This document shows, piece after piece, positions 7,542 to 16,226 of a DNA stretch of 42,415 nucleotides. This DNA comes from an uncultured Bacteriovoracaceae bacterium (GTDB lineage: Bacteria > Bdellovibrionota > Bacteriovoracia > Bacteriovoracales > Bacteriovoracaceae). Position 1 is the first letter of the stretch, and every line of letters starts with the position of its first letter. The stretch covers positions 1 to 42,415 of the forward strand of contig CALIJZ010000055.1 of NCBI GenBank assembly GCA_938017795.1. The letters are read 5' to 3'. The translations under genes and the position numbers were made by a program. The notes under the pieces are model-generated. The model worked only from the letters and a program-made list of their open reading frames with translations. It was not told the DNA's origin and did not search any database.

Positions 7542-9854
7542 TCATTCATTCTCTTTTTCTTTATCTAAATACAATAATATCGCCGGTAATATAATAAGAT
7601 CTGAAAAAAGAGCAAGAAATAAAATAATAGCAACAAAAACTCCAAACATAATATTAGGAATATAAGACCCGAAGATAAATGAAGCAAAACCTGTAGAGAG
7701 GACGATGGTAGTTAAAAATAACGAAGGAAAAGTTGTATCATAGACATTGCCTATTGAAGATTTTACTCCCATCCCTTGGTCTCTAGATTTTTTATATTCA
7801 AAAAGAAAATGAATTGAATCATCTACTGCAACCCCTAGACAAACACTCGCAATAATTACAGAACCCATATCTACTGTAAAACCGCCAAAATAAAAAATTA
7901 TTGATCCAACCAATATAGGCCAAACATTAGGAATTAGAGCCAGGAGTCCCAACTTGATTGAACTAAGATAAATCATAAGAATACAAGTTATAAGAAAAAA
8001 TGCTAATCCAAATGATTTAACAAATGTTGTAACAACGTAGGGAGTTAAGTTATGGAATAAAGTTGTTTTACCGGTAACCAAGATATCTAGATTGAGTTCT
8101 TGAGCTTTATTTTCAATTGATTTTATTGCTTCAAGTGCATCTTTAGAACTCAGAATTTTCCAGCTCATAGATAATCTTATCTTGCTTTGACTAATATTTA
8201 CTTTACTAGATAAATCTTGACCTTGAGGTAAACCAAGGGAATAAAAAAACATACTCTCTGCAATTTTTTTTTGCTCTTGAGGTATTTTATAAAATTCAGG
8301 GTCACCTTCATTAAATGTTTCATTTAATTTTTTTATAATATCTAAGATTGAATTCGTATTTGTAGCAATACCAGACTCTTTCATCCACGTTGTTAATCTT
8401 TCTACTTTGTTTAAAAAGAGTGGATTATTTACACCTTCAGGAAAATTCGAATTTACAGAAATTTCTAAACCAGAAGAAAATCCCATCGTATCGTCCATAA
8501 AGTTACTAGCTCTCACACCTGGATGATCATCACGGAATTGTTCCAGCGGGTTCATATTGATCTCAAGAGACAAAAATGAATACACACCAAGAGTAACACT
8601 TAGAAAAGTTAAAACAACAATCCAAAGCTTAGTTTTAGATAATCCATTAACAATTTTCTCTATATTTTTTTTTGATATTACTCCAAAAGAATTCATCTTC
8701 TCTCTAACTCTAAATCTATTTGGCATGAGTAACATCAATGGACATAATAAGAAATAGCTAACAAACCAAGCACAAATCACTCCTATTCCTACGATAACTC
8801 CAAGTTCAGAAATAGGTTCAACTCTCGCACCATAGAAAGTAAAAAAACCAATCCCAGTTGTTAAGCTAGTTAATAAGGTTGGATAGAAGTTTTTATTCAT
8901 TGAGTATTTCAAAGATTCTTGATGAGAGACTCCAGTGTTTAAGGAATAGAAATATGAACTCAATATATGAATGGCATCTGAAATTGCTATGGTCATAACA
9001 ATACTGGGTGCTGCTGCAGTGAGTGTGTTGATACTTTGTCCTAAAAAGCCTGCAATCCCCAGGGAGAGAAAAGAGCAGGAAGAAATGACTCCAAACACTG
9101 CAAAAAGAGCAGTAAATGACTTGAATCGTAAATATAATAAAAATGAAAAAATTAAATATAAAAAAGGAACTAAGAAAACTAAATCATCAATTGTGGCATT
9201 TTTAAAATCATCCACCACTCTAACTGGTCCGGTTAGGTGGATCTCAAAATGTGGATTTTTCTTTTTAAAACCTTCTAATAATTTGTTATGTGCTCTGGAT
9301 ATTTTCGAATGATCGGGAGGATTACCAATTGCTGGTCTAATAAAAGATTGTAAGACAAGTGTAGTATGATCTGTTGATACTAAAAAATTATAAAGAAGAG
9401 GCCACTTTAAAATACTCATTTTTAATTTCTCAATATTTTCAATACTAATTTCATTTTCATTATAAAAATTAGAAATTGTGATATCATCACCTTCAGGAGA
9501 CATGAATTGAAAATTAGTGATACTTTCAACTCTTACTACTTCAGTTACTTTCCATAATTGCTCTGTTAGATCTTTCACCTGATTCAAATCTCTAACATTT
9601 AATATTCCTAATTTATTCTTAATACCAATGATTAAATGATCATCATTACCAAAGTCTTTTTCAAAAGAATTAAATTCTTGAACATTTGGATCTTTGTCTG
9701 AATACCATGCCTTATAACTAAAATCAGATTTCAATGATAAAAGTCCAAAGATACAAACAACATGAGATAAAAACACAAGAAATAAATATTTCTTTGGTGA
9801 TTTCAGAATATTATCACAGACTATATTTTGAAAATTTTCTAAAGTCTTCTTCAT
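7542..9854 (-). CDS. RND/MMPL-type exporter (COG1033-like)
   Basis: A 770-residue proton-driven transporter of the RND superfamily with the duplicated plan: TM1 near 20-38, a large periplasmic loop, five helices (about 225-375), TM7 near 410-430, a second periplasmic loop, and five helices to the C terminus. Asp residues in the helices AISDAIHILS and GVAVDDSIHFLFEY lie where this family carries its proton-relay acids. Relatives include MmpL and hopanoid transporters, which move lipids across the inner membrane. It starts six bases after the BtaA-like gene and has a good ribosome site (GAGGG), so the two form an operon. This context favours a lipid or lipid-derived substrate, but that is inference. 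Confidence 0.82.
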   Translation of the reverse strand: MKKTLENFQNIVCDNILKSPKKYLFLVFLSHVVCIFGLLSLKSDFSYKAWYSDKDPNVQEFNSFEKDFGNDDHLIIGIKNKLGILNVRDLNQVKDLTEQLWKVTEVVRVESITNFQFMSPEGDDITISNFYNENEISIENIEKLKMSILKWPLLYNFLVSTDHTTLVLQSFIRPAIGNPPDHSKISRAHNKLLEGFKKKNPHFEIHLTGPVRVVDDFKNATIDDLVFLVPFLYLIFSFLLYLRFKSFTALFAVFGVISSCSFLSLGIAGFLGQSINTLTAAAPSIVMTIAISDAIHILSSYFYSLNTGVSHQESLKYSMNKNFYPTLLTSLTTGIGFFTFYGARVEPISELGVIVGIGVICAWFVSYFLLCPLMLLMPNRFRVREKMNSFGVISKKNIEKIVNGLSKTKLWIVVLTFLSVTLGVYSFLSLEINMNPLEQFRDDHPGVRASNFMDDTMGFSSGLEISVNSNFPEGVNNPLFLNKVERLTTWMKESGIATNTNSILDIIKKLNETFNEGDPEFYKIPQEQKKIAESMFFYSLGLPQGQDLSSKVNISQSKIRLSMSWKILSSKDALEAIKSIENKAQELNLDILVTGKTTLFHNLTPYVVTTFVKSFGLAFFLITCILMIYLSSIKLGLLALIPNVWPILVGSIIFYFGGFTVDMGSVIIASVCLGVAVDDSIHFLFEYKKSRDQGMGVKSSIGNVYDTTFPSLFLTTIVLSTGFASFIFGSYIPNIMFGVFVAIILFLALFSDLIILPAILLYLDKEKENE

Positions 9855-9860
9855 TGCCCT

Positions 9861-10946
9861 CTATATCTTTTTTAAAATTTCAATTCTATACATTTGTAAT
9901 TTCTCAGTTCTAATTAGTGCTCTATAATCATTAGCAATATCCTCAAAACCAGTTCTGTCAGCATCAGGTATTCTTAAATAATTCCTATTAACAACTATTG
10001 CCTTATCATTTAATGAATGAATTATTCTTTTGAGAAACTCTTTTTCCATCACTCCACTGAAGTATGAGGGAACGTCGGAGATTGAAACAAAATCAATATT
10101 TTGATCTTCTTTGATCGCACTAATAATATCTTTATTCTTAAATATTATTTTTGTTGTTTGTGCATTTTTTTTCATAGTCTGAAAAACATTTGGATCTGCT
10201 TCATTTATATTCCCATCAGGAGAATTTATTTTTCCATTAAAGCATAAATGAAGAAAAAAGCTATCTTTGACCAAAATATGATTAAAAATATTATCAAATG
10301 CCATTGTATAATATTTTAAAAATGATTCATTCACATTTTTCTTTATAAAATCACCTTTATATAAGAGAGTATTAAATACTTGCTTATTTCCAAGGATAAA
10401 AAGAATCACTTTCCATCTGAGACGTGGAAAAGATTCTTTGAAATATTTTCTTTGCTCATCAATACAAGTAAAGCTAAACATCTTTTCTATATGAAACTTA
10501 CTAATAAACTTACGGATAATTTTGCTGAAAAATACAAATGTTTTTTCCCACTTTCCAGTATAAAGAATAGAGTTCCAATTATATTCTTCAAAGTATTGTT
10601 CAAAGTATTGTCTTGTATCATTATTCAAGGGTAGTTTTTCAAAAATTTCTTTTCGAAACTCTATATTTTGATCAATATCAAATGGAGGATATCCAAAAAA
10701 TTTTAAAAATTCTTCATGGCTGCAAGCTTTAATTAAACTCAAACGAAGTCTTGCTAGATATATTTGTTGTGGAGCAAGATCGACAAGAGTTAACTCTTCA
10801 ACACTTTCAAATAATAACGGTAAAGCTCTAGATCCTGAACCGCAAACACTTATAATTTTCTTAGGTCTAAATTGCTCTACTAACTTTGTCTCCAGGTTAG
10901 TATCTTCATTGCCTAACGAATAGTTTAGATCATTAAAATAGGTCAT
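9861..10946 (-). CDS. BtaA-like (DUF3419) SAM:diacylglycerol 3-amino-3-carboxypropyltransferase
   Basis: A 361-residue DUF3419-type protein. It has the SAM-binding loop ISVCGSGSRALPLLF at 32-46, the acidic strand TLVDLAPQQIYLARLRLSLIK at 53-73 with the conserved pattern in which DUF3419 proteins resume after motif I, and SISDVPSYFSG near 290. BtaA transfers the 3-amino-3-carboxypropyl group of SAM to diacylglycerol, the first step to betaine lipids (DGTS). The partner methyltransferase BtaB is not in the window, so the final product may be the unmethylated lipid or something else. The start ATG is 17 bases upstream of the divergent promoter-like sequence for the next gene, and the RND exporter follows in the same direction. 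Confidence 0.72.
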   Translation of the reverse strand: MTYFNDLNYSLGNEDTNLETKLVEQFRPKKIISVCGSGSRALPLLFESVEELTLVDLAPQQIYLARLRLSLIKACSHEEFLKFFGYPPFDIDQNIEFRKEIFEKLPLNNDTRQYFEQYFEEYNWNSILYTGKWEKTFVFFSKIIRKFISKFHIEKMFSFTCIDEQRKYFKESFPRLRWKVILFILGNKQVFNTLLYKGDFIKKNVNESFLKYYTMAFDNIFNHILVKDSFFLHLCFNGKINSPDGNINEADPNVFQTMKKNAQTTKIIFKNKDIISAIKEDQNIDFVSISDVPSYFSGVMEKEFLKRIIHSLNDKAIVVNRNYLRIPDADRTGFEDIANDYRALIRTEKLQMYRIEILKKI

Positions 10947-10963
10947 TACTATTATTCCAAGAT

Positions 10964-10992
10964 TTGACGTCTATAATATATTTCGTTATCAA
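10964..10992 (+). promoter_or_regulatory. Putative promoter of the 11000-11653 gene
   Basis: TTGACG at 10964-10969 and TATCAA at 10987-10992 are separated by exactly 17 bp. The -10 hexamer ends seven bases before the ATG at 11000, and no Shine-Dalgarno sequence is present. The same TTG could be read as a start codon, but its role as a -35 box is better supported. Confidence 0.45.
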
Positions 10993-10999
10993 TTGCCTA

Positions 11000-11653
11000 A
11001 TGAATAATCTAAGTCGACATCTTAAAGAAGCCATCGTAATAAATCGAGAAAGACTCCCAGAATATAATCGGCTAAGTAATGGTGATTCTAAATGGGTTTC
11101 ACGTATACTAATATTTTCAGAATCTATTTTACTACCCAGCTGTATAGTATCAGATAAAATAGCTAACTTTTGGGTAAAAAGAGGAGTCAAAATATTTGAG
11201 TATGAATTTGTTGAAATGTCTGAAATCAACGATTTCACACAGACCTACCCTGAGAAACTTGTAAGTTCAGAATCGTTGCCAAAATTTCCAATTTTAAAAA
11301 CTCAATTAGCATTAATACAATCCTTCTTTCTTTCCTCTAATACTCATTTATATAATACCACTACTAACGCCCTAGAAAAACTTGAGCATTTCCCTAGATA
11401 TCATTGTATGGCCAGACATCTTTTTGAATCACTTGGTAGAGCTATCTATTTAAAACCTCAACATATAAATCAAGCTAAAAAACTCTCAGTTTGTTCTCCT
11501 AGACATTTTTGTAACCTACTTATTTTTTCTCATATCCTTTTATTAAATGCAGCGAGCTTTCTTGATAAACTTGCTTTTAAAACGCAAAAGAAAAATATTC
11601 CAATTCTCTATCAAGACTTGCCACATATAAAAACAGATATCTCTATTTATTAA
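11000..11653 (+). CDS. Hypothetical protein between two lipid-type transcription units
   Basis: I do not recognise this protein. The frame codes for about 217 residues starting MNNLSRHLKEAIVINRERLP, is rich in Leu, Ser, Lys and His, has no signal peptide and no long membrane segment (two moderately hydrophobic helices near ILIFSESILLPS and CNLLIFSHILLLNAASFL). An upstream in-frame TTG at 10964 is rejected as a start because it coincides with a -35 box. The gene is divergent from the BtaA-like gene with 53 bases between and converges with the GNAT gene, overlapping it by 11 bases at the 3' end. Its place inside the lipid-type locus makes a related role possible, but there is no direct evidence. 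Confidence 0.5.
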   Translation: MNNLSRHLKEAIVINRERLPEYNRLSNGDSKWVSRILIFSESILLPSCIVSDKIANFWVKRGVKIFEYEFVEMSEINDFTQTYPEKLVSSESLPKFPILKTQLALIQSFFLSSNTHLYNTTTNALEKLEHFPRYHCMARHLFESLGRAIYLKPQHINQAKKLSVCSPRHFCNLLIFSHILLLNAASFLDKLAFKTQKKNIPILYQDLPHIKTDISIY

Positions 11654-12659
11654 TCAACTTCCTAAGTAAGCTATAATGATGAGTTGAATAAGGTTTTCCA
11701 GCATTTTCAAAGAAATATTCTGATATATTTCCTTTTCTAACTAATGCTCCTGCCATAGCATTATATCCATCAGCACGAGCTTCTTTTAAGGCCTTATGTA
11801 AAAGAGCAGATGATAACTGAGCTCCTTGATAGAGAGGATCAACCAATAAACTTTTTATAATCAAATAATCTTGATCTAAAAATGCATAAATAAAACCAAG
11901 GTCAATATCTTCAGTATTAGAAATAACAAAGCTATAAGTTAAGTCTTTATTTCTTAAGGCATTTAGATAAGTTAATTTGAATTCATTGTAAGATATTGGT
12001 TCATAAAGATAATTATTCTTAAAGCCTTTAAGATTTAACTCAAAAATATTTCTTACCTCATTTTCATTTTCAATTGAAAGACCTCTAAATTTATAGTTAT
12101 TTGTAATTGCTTTATCATAACCCTTTTGAGTGCGATTATAGATATTAACTCCATCTTTATAAACATTCGTAATATATTGTTTATCGACTTCATACCCACA
12201 AGCCAAACACTGAGAAATATATTCTTTAGGATTATTAGGTTCCCAAGAAAAACATAAACTATCTTCATTCTCAATAAATCTATTACTAAACCAAGTGCTA
12301 AAATCAATTGGACCAAAGATTTTTTCACATTTATTTGAAATAAGAAATTCTTCAGCATTTTCTAGCAGCTCTTTTACTATCCCAGGCTCAGTTGTGTCAT
12401 ACTCCAACATTCCCCAATACCCCTTGTCACCATGATGAGAAATAGAAGCAAGAATCCTTCCAACAACTAAGTCATTCTTATAAGCAACAAATATTTTTGC
12501 TCTTTTTTTATCTTTGAAAACATTTAATAAATGCATCCAATATTGCATAGAATTAATTGGTCTAGATTTTTCTTTATAAAGTAATTCTTGTAATGAACAA
12601 AAGTCCTTAACAAGCTGTGAATTATCAAGGAGTTTTATATCCAAGGCCTTAACCTTCAT
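11643..12659 (-). CDS. GNAT-fold acetyltransferase-like protein, two-lobed
   Basis: A 338-residue protein whose C-terminal half has a GNAT pattern: strand-helix signature IIKSLLVDPLYQGAQLSSALLHKALKEARADG at about 265-296, resembling the acetyl-CoA pyrophosphate loop (Q/RxxGxxSxLL). The N-terminal half (AKIFVAYKNDLVVGRILASISH, then FGPIDFSTWFSNRF) also looks GNAT-like and may be a second, degenerate copy. Such proteins acetylate or acylate amines. It is the last gene of the six-gene operon, overlapping the dikinase gene by 11 bases, and its 3' end overlaps the convergent gene by 11 bases. It may transfer an acyl group in the pathway encoded upstream; the acceptor is unknown. Confidence 0.6.
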   Translation of the reverse strand: MKVKALDIKLLDNSQLVKDFCSLQELLYKEKSRPINSMQYWMHLLNVFKDKKRAKIFVAYKNDLVVGRILASISHHGDKGYWGMLEYDTTEPGIVKELLENAEEFLISNKCEKIFGPIDFSTWFSNRFIENEDSLCFSWEPNNPKEYISQCLACGYEVDKQYITNVYKDGVNIYNRTQKGYDKAITNNYKFRGLSIENENEVRNIFELNLKGFKNNYLYEPISYNEFKLTYLNALRNKDLTYSFVISNTEDIDLGFIYAFLDQDYLIIKSLLVDPLYQGAQLSSALLHKALKEARADGYNAMAGALVRKGNISEYFFENAGKPYSTHHYSLLRKLINK

Positions 12660-15378
12660 CAGTTATTTTCCTGATTTCACCAGTTGTAGCATTTAACTCA
12701 ACCAAATCACCTGAAGTAAGCTTGGAAAATATATCTCCTGAAACCCCTACTATTGTAGGTAGCCCTAATTCTCTAGCAATAACAGCGCTGTGAGAAAGTA
12801 AACTTCCTCTTTCAATAATTAGCCCTTTGCAAGAAGGAAATAGAGGAACCCAACCTGGGTCTGTTCTCTTGGTGACTAGTATTTCTCCATCGACACTTTG
12901 AGCTTCCTCAATAGTTTGTGCGACTAAAACTTTAGCTTTAACAATTCCCGGACAACAAGAAATTCCATAAATTAAATTAGGATCATCACTTACTCGCAAC
13001 TTTCCTTTTAGTAAATCACCAGATTGAATGATATTCGGTTTTGAAAAACTAAGCCCAACAGTTCCATGAGTGATAAATCGATCTGGTGGGTCTTGTTCCT
13101 GTCTAAAGATATGATCTTGCGCTTTTCGAATTTTAACTAACTCACGCAAAGGAATCGTTTCACTTCTTCCGGTGATAAAATCAAATATCTCCCTATATGT
13201 TAAAAAGAATATATCTCGTTCACTATCAATAAGATCTAGTTCTTTGAACTTTACTCCCATTGCCCTAAAGAGCAATCTATTTACTCCAAAGGATTTACTT
13301 CTTAAGAATCGAAGGTTTTCTCTATTTTTCACTGCATTTCGTGTATGTTTTAAAACCCAATTGTAGACGTAATACTTAATTCCACTTAATTCATTTTTGA
13401 CACGACTTTCTGCTTTAGACCTTATAGCGTGCTCTCTTTTCATTAACTCTTCAATATCATAGTTTTTATTTTTAATATATTTCTGAATAGAGTTTAAAAC
13501 GAAGCTTGGATCGTCATGTAGATCATTCTCTTCAAGTTTTTGTTCGTTATTACAGCGAAACCCATAAAGATCTAAATAATGCAATATATCTTTATGGATA
13601 GTTGGGTCTTTTAATTTTTTAATTTCTTCATAGAGATCTTTCATTGCAGTTTTTTCAAAAAAGCTACGATGAGCATCACTCTTATCATATTTTTCAGCTA
13701 GCCCCATTAAAGTTAAAGTTGGTTTGGTTGACTCTAATTCACCTTGACCACATAATAAGTCATTTTGTAAATGCTGAACTCCTTCTCCGCCAATCCACTT
13801 AGTCGTAAGCTTTTTCAAAGTACCAAAGAAAAACATTACTAGAAGATCGTTCACTATAGGTGTTTCCCAAGAATACGTTACTTTCTGTTCCCAATTCTTG
13901 TAAAGATTCATTAACTCTCTTGGAGAAAATTTATTAAAGTCTTTACTCTTATAATCTTGATACATAATATCAAATTTCTTAGTGAACTTAGTCACACTCT
14001 TATCAATTACAATAAAGTTCTTAAGAAGTTTCAAACTAACTTCTAGACTTTTCATTTTTGAATATTGAGGAATATCTTCGAAGTTAAAAATTTCTTGTTG
14101 CTCTTTATTTAACTCTTCTTTAACCCCCATCATGGTTTCCATAAATTCTTGGTTATTTGAAAAACCTGGGATTAAGAATAACACTTTATACCAATGAATT
14201 AGATTATAATAAACTCGTCCTCTTATATAACCTAAAAGATTTTCAAATGATTCATTAAATTTAGAAATAATACTCTCTGGAACTCCTAACAAACGTAAAG
14301 TTTGTTTATATACAATTTCATACGCATCTTTTGTAAGAGAAAATGTGAGGGCCGTAGTCACTCCATTAAAACTTTCTACAATATTTGAATTGTCCCATAA
14401 AGTAGAATGAGATCCATTTATATTATCTAAGTAATATCCAAGACTTGGTAGAGTTGTAATAGGCCTCATTTGCAAGACAAATACTTGGTTATCATCAATG
14501 GCCCATTCAATGTCTAAAGGAAGTCCATAAGTATTTTCTAACTTAACTCCAAGGTCTCTAACCTGAATAAGCATTTCAGAGGATAAAGAGAGAGATTCTT
14601 TCTCAAAATCACTGAGATCTTTTTTATCAAGGCCATAACCATTACAATTTTGTATATACTTAAAATCTTTCTGGGCTAATTTCTTTTCAGATGCCTCAGA
14701 GTCTATTCGATTTATTTTAAAAGAGTCCCCTTCAATTGCTCCACTAACAAGCCCTTCACATTGACCATATATGGATTCTATCAAAATTGTATTCTTATCA
14801 ACTACATCGAGTGGATTTCTTGTAAACATCACTCCCGAAACTTGAGAATCGATCATCTTTTGTAAAACGACTCCCATAGAAATATCACTAGTTGATAAAT
14901 TATGATTAATTCTATACTCGATACATCTTTTACTATAAGCACTTGCCCAACATTTTTTTATACTCTGACATATTTGATCATGCCCTTTTTGATATAAATA
15001 ACTGGAAAACATTCCTGCAAAAGAATGATCTCCAGAATCTTCATCTAAGCCAGAGGATCTTATTGCTAAAAAGCAATCATCTAGATTAGCTCTCTTTAGT
15101 TCCGAAAATAAGATCTCTTTCATTTCTGTTGAAATATTTGAACTAAGAATAATCTCTTCTATTTTATCTAAGTCATCTCCACTCTTAACTAATTCTTCAA
15201 TTTTTTCTTTTAAATCATTATCAATGATGAACTTTTCAAAAAATTTATTACTAACTGTTATAAAACTAGGAACATTGATTTCTTCAAGCCTCATTTTATG
15301 TAAATTTAACGCTTTCCCACCTGCATTTTGAATATAATCGCTTAAACTATGTGTTTCATTTAAAATAAAATTTTTCAT
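12649..15378 (-). CDS. Rifampin-phosphotransferase-like dikinase (ATP-grasp + His swivelling domain)
   Basis: A 909-residue three-part enzyme. Residues 1-310 form a PPDK-type ATP-binding domain: GGKALNLHKM at 15-24, LAIRSSGLDEDSGDHSFAGM near 103-122, SGVMFTRNP near 180 and VFVLQMRPIT near 300. A 450-residue middle part shows no recognisable motif. The C terminus is a swivelling phosphohistidine domain, with LLSHSAVIARELGLPTIVGV and His863 as the phospho-acceptor. True PEP synthase/PPDK would carry a further PEP-binding TIM barrel after this; its absence and the order of domains match rifampin phosphotransferase (Rph), which moves the ATP beta-phosphate to a hydroxyl group. It overlaps its operon neighbours at both ends (4 and 11 bases). 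The natural acceptor is unknown; the context suggests an alcohol on a lipid or prenyl product. Confidence 0.72.
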   Translation of the reverse strand: MKNFILNETHSLSDYIQNAGGKALNLHKMRLEEINVPSFITVSNKFFEKFIIDNDLKEKIEELVKSGDDLDKIEEIILSSNISTEMKEILFSELKRANLDDCFLAIRSSGLDEDSGDHSFAGMFSSYLYQKGHDQICQSIKKCWASAYSKRCIEYRINHNLSTSDISMGVVLQKMIDSQVSGVMFTRNPLDVVDKNTILIESIYGQCEGLVSGAIEGDSFKINRIDSEASEKKLAQKDFKYIQNCNGYGLDKKDLSDFEKESLSLSSEMLIQVRDLGVKLENTYGLPLDIEWAIDDNQVFVLQMRPITTLPSLGYYLDNINGSHSTLWDNSNIVESFNGVTTALTFSLTKDAYEIVYKQTLRLLGVPESIISKFNESFENLLGYIRGRVYYNLIHWYKVLFLIPGFSNNQEFMETMMGVKEELNKEQQEIFNFEDIPQYSKMKSLEVSLKLLKNFIVIDKSVTKFTKKFDIMYQDYKSKDFNKFSPRELMNLYKNWEQKVTYSWETPIVNDLLVMFFFGTLKKLTTKWIGGEGVQHLQNDLLCGQGELESTKPTLTLMGLAEKYDKSDAHRSFFEKTAMKDLYEEIKKLKDPTIHKDILHYLDLYGFRCNNEQKLEENDLHDDPSFVLNSIQKYIKNKNYDIEELMKREHAIRSKAESRVKNELSGIKYYVYNWVLKHTRNAVKNRENLRFLRSKSFGVNRLLFRAMGVKFKELDLIDSERDIFFLTYREIFDFITGRSETIPLRELVKIRKAQDHIFRQEQDPPDRFITHGTVGLSFSKPNIIQSGDLLKGKLRVSDDPNLIYGISCCPGIVKAKVLVAQTIEEAQSVDGEILVTKRTDPGWVPLFPSCKGLIIERGSLLSHSAVIARELGLPTIVGVSGDIFSKLTSGDLVELNATTGEIRKITDEG

Positions 15379-16226
15379 GCAACAAAACCTTTAACGATTG
15401 CTAAAACCCATAAATTATATAAAAGGTTGAGAGTCATAACATATTCAAATATTTTAAATATTTTTTCATTCTTAAATATTAAGAATTGAAATACAAAAAC
15501 AATTATTGAAGGAACTAGTACCCAAGGAAAAACTCCTAGTTGAGAAGCTCCCAATAAACATAAGCCAATTAAAAGACTAATAAAGAGATGAGTGGTTACT
15601 TTCCCATAATACACCCTATAGGTTCCTAAAATACTATGTGCTTCAGGATTCATTTTTCGTCCAACTTCAAAACTAAAAAATGATCCAAGAATCAACATTG
15701 AATAACCTATTGCCTGAGGAGAAAATGTATTATTGGGAGCTAGAACAGCAACAACAAAAAAGCAAAGTGGGAGAATAATTACTTGGTGAGAGATAGCATA
15801 AACAATAGGTGATAAATTTAAAATCTTAGGAATTCCAAATTCATAATACATTAAAGTAAGCCAAGCCACTACTAGAGCATAAAGACTTCCTACAAGAGGA
15901 GAAAAGAAAAAATATCCAACGCAACAAAGAAGTATAAGGATTAAATAAGTAGCGATAATTAATGTTAGTACTTGCTTCTTGGAAATTTCTCCAGCCGGTA
16001 GTGGTCTTGTAGGATTTGCAATTTTATCTTTTTCAAAATCTTTAATTTCATCCATGAAACGTAATTCTATTATAAATAATGAAATTCCTAACACTAGATA
16101 AATCAATGCAGAAGTAGAAATAGGTGAATTAAACAAATACTTAATGGAAAAAATCATCCCAAGTGAAATAGCGATAGTTCCAACGACCTCAACTCTCTTC
16201 TTAATAAAATTTAAAATCTCTGCCAT
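15375..16226 (-). CDS. UbiA-fold prenyltransferase
   Basis: A 283-residue membrane protein with eight or nine hydrophobic helices. The first aspartate-rich motif appears as DEIKDFEKD at 59-67, followed by NPTRPLPAGEIS at 71-82, the classic UbiA signature for binding the diphosphate of an isoprenyl substrate through Mg2+. The second aspartate-rich motif is replaced by FEVGRKMNPEAHSILGTYR, lacking the DxxxD pattern, so it belongs to a divergent branch. UbiA enzymes attach prenyl chains to aromatic rings or glycerol phosphates (e.g. menaquinone, ubiquinone, archaeal lipids). It overlaps the AMP-ligase gene by 16 bases and the dikinase gene by 4, so it is translationally coupled and part of one pathway. 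The acceptor is unknown. Confidence 0.75.
   Translation of the reverse strand: MAEILNFIKKRVEVVGTIAISLGMIFSIKYLFNSPISTSALIYLVLGISLFIIELRFMDEIKDFEKDKIANPTRPLPAGEISKKQVLTLIIATYLILILLCCVGYFFFSPLVGSLYALVVAWLTLMYYEFGIPKILNLSPIVYAISHQVIILPLCFFVVAVLAPNNTFSPQAIGYSMLILGSFFSFEVGRKMNPEAHSILGTYRVYYGKVTTHLFISLLIGLCLLGASQLGVFPWVLVPSIIVFVFQFLIFKNEKIFKIFEYVMTLNLLYNLWVLAIVKGFVA

Noticed and set aside
8971-9312. Plus-strand open frame inside the RND gene, and similar opposite-strand frames inside speA, ilvE, the dioxygenase and the phospholipase genes
   Set aside because: They lie in frames that mirror well-supported coding sequence, lack ribosome sites and show no recognisable protein pattern.
10964-10999. 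TTG at 10964 as the start of the 11000-11653 gene
   Set aside because: The TTG is the first half of a TTGACG -35 box with a -10 hexamer 17 bp on, and no ribosome site precedes it.
10933-11238. Minus-strand open frame opposite the start of the 11000-11653 gene
   Set aside because: It overlaps the start of the BtaA-like gene and has no ribosome site; the plus-strand frame is longer and has a promoter.
12649-15378. Annotating the dikinase as PEP synthase
   Set aside because: The PEP-binding barrel is missing and the phosphohistidine domain is at the very C terminus.
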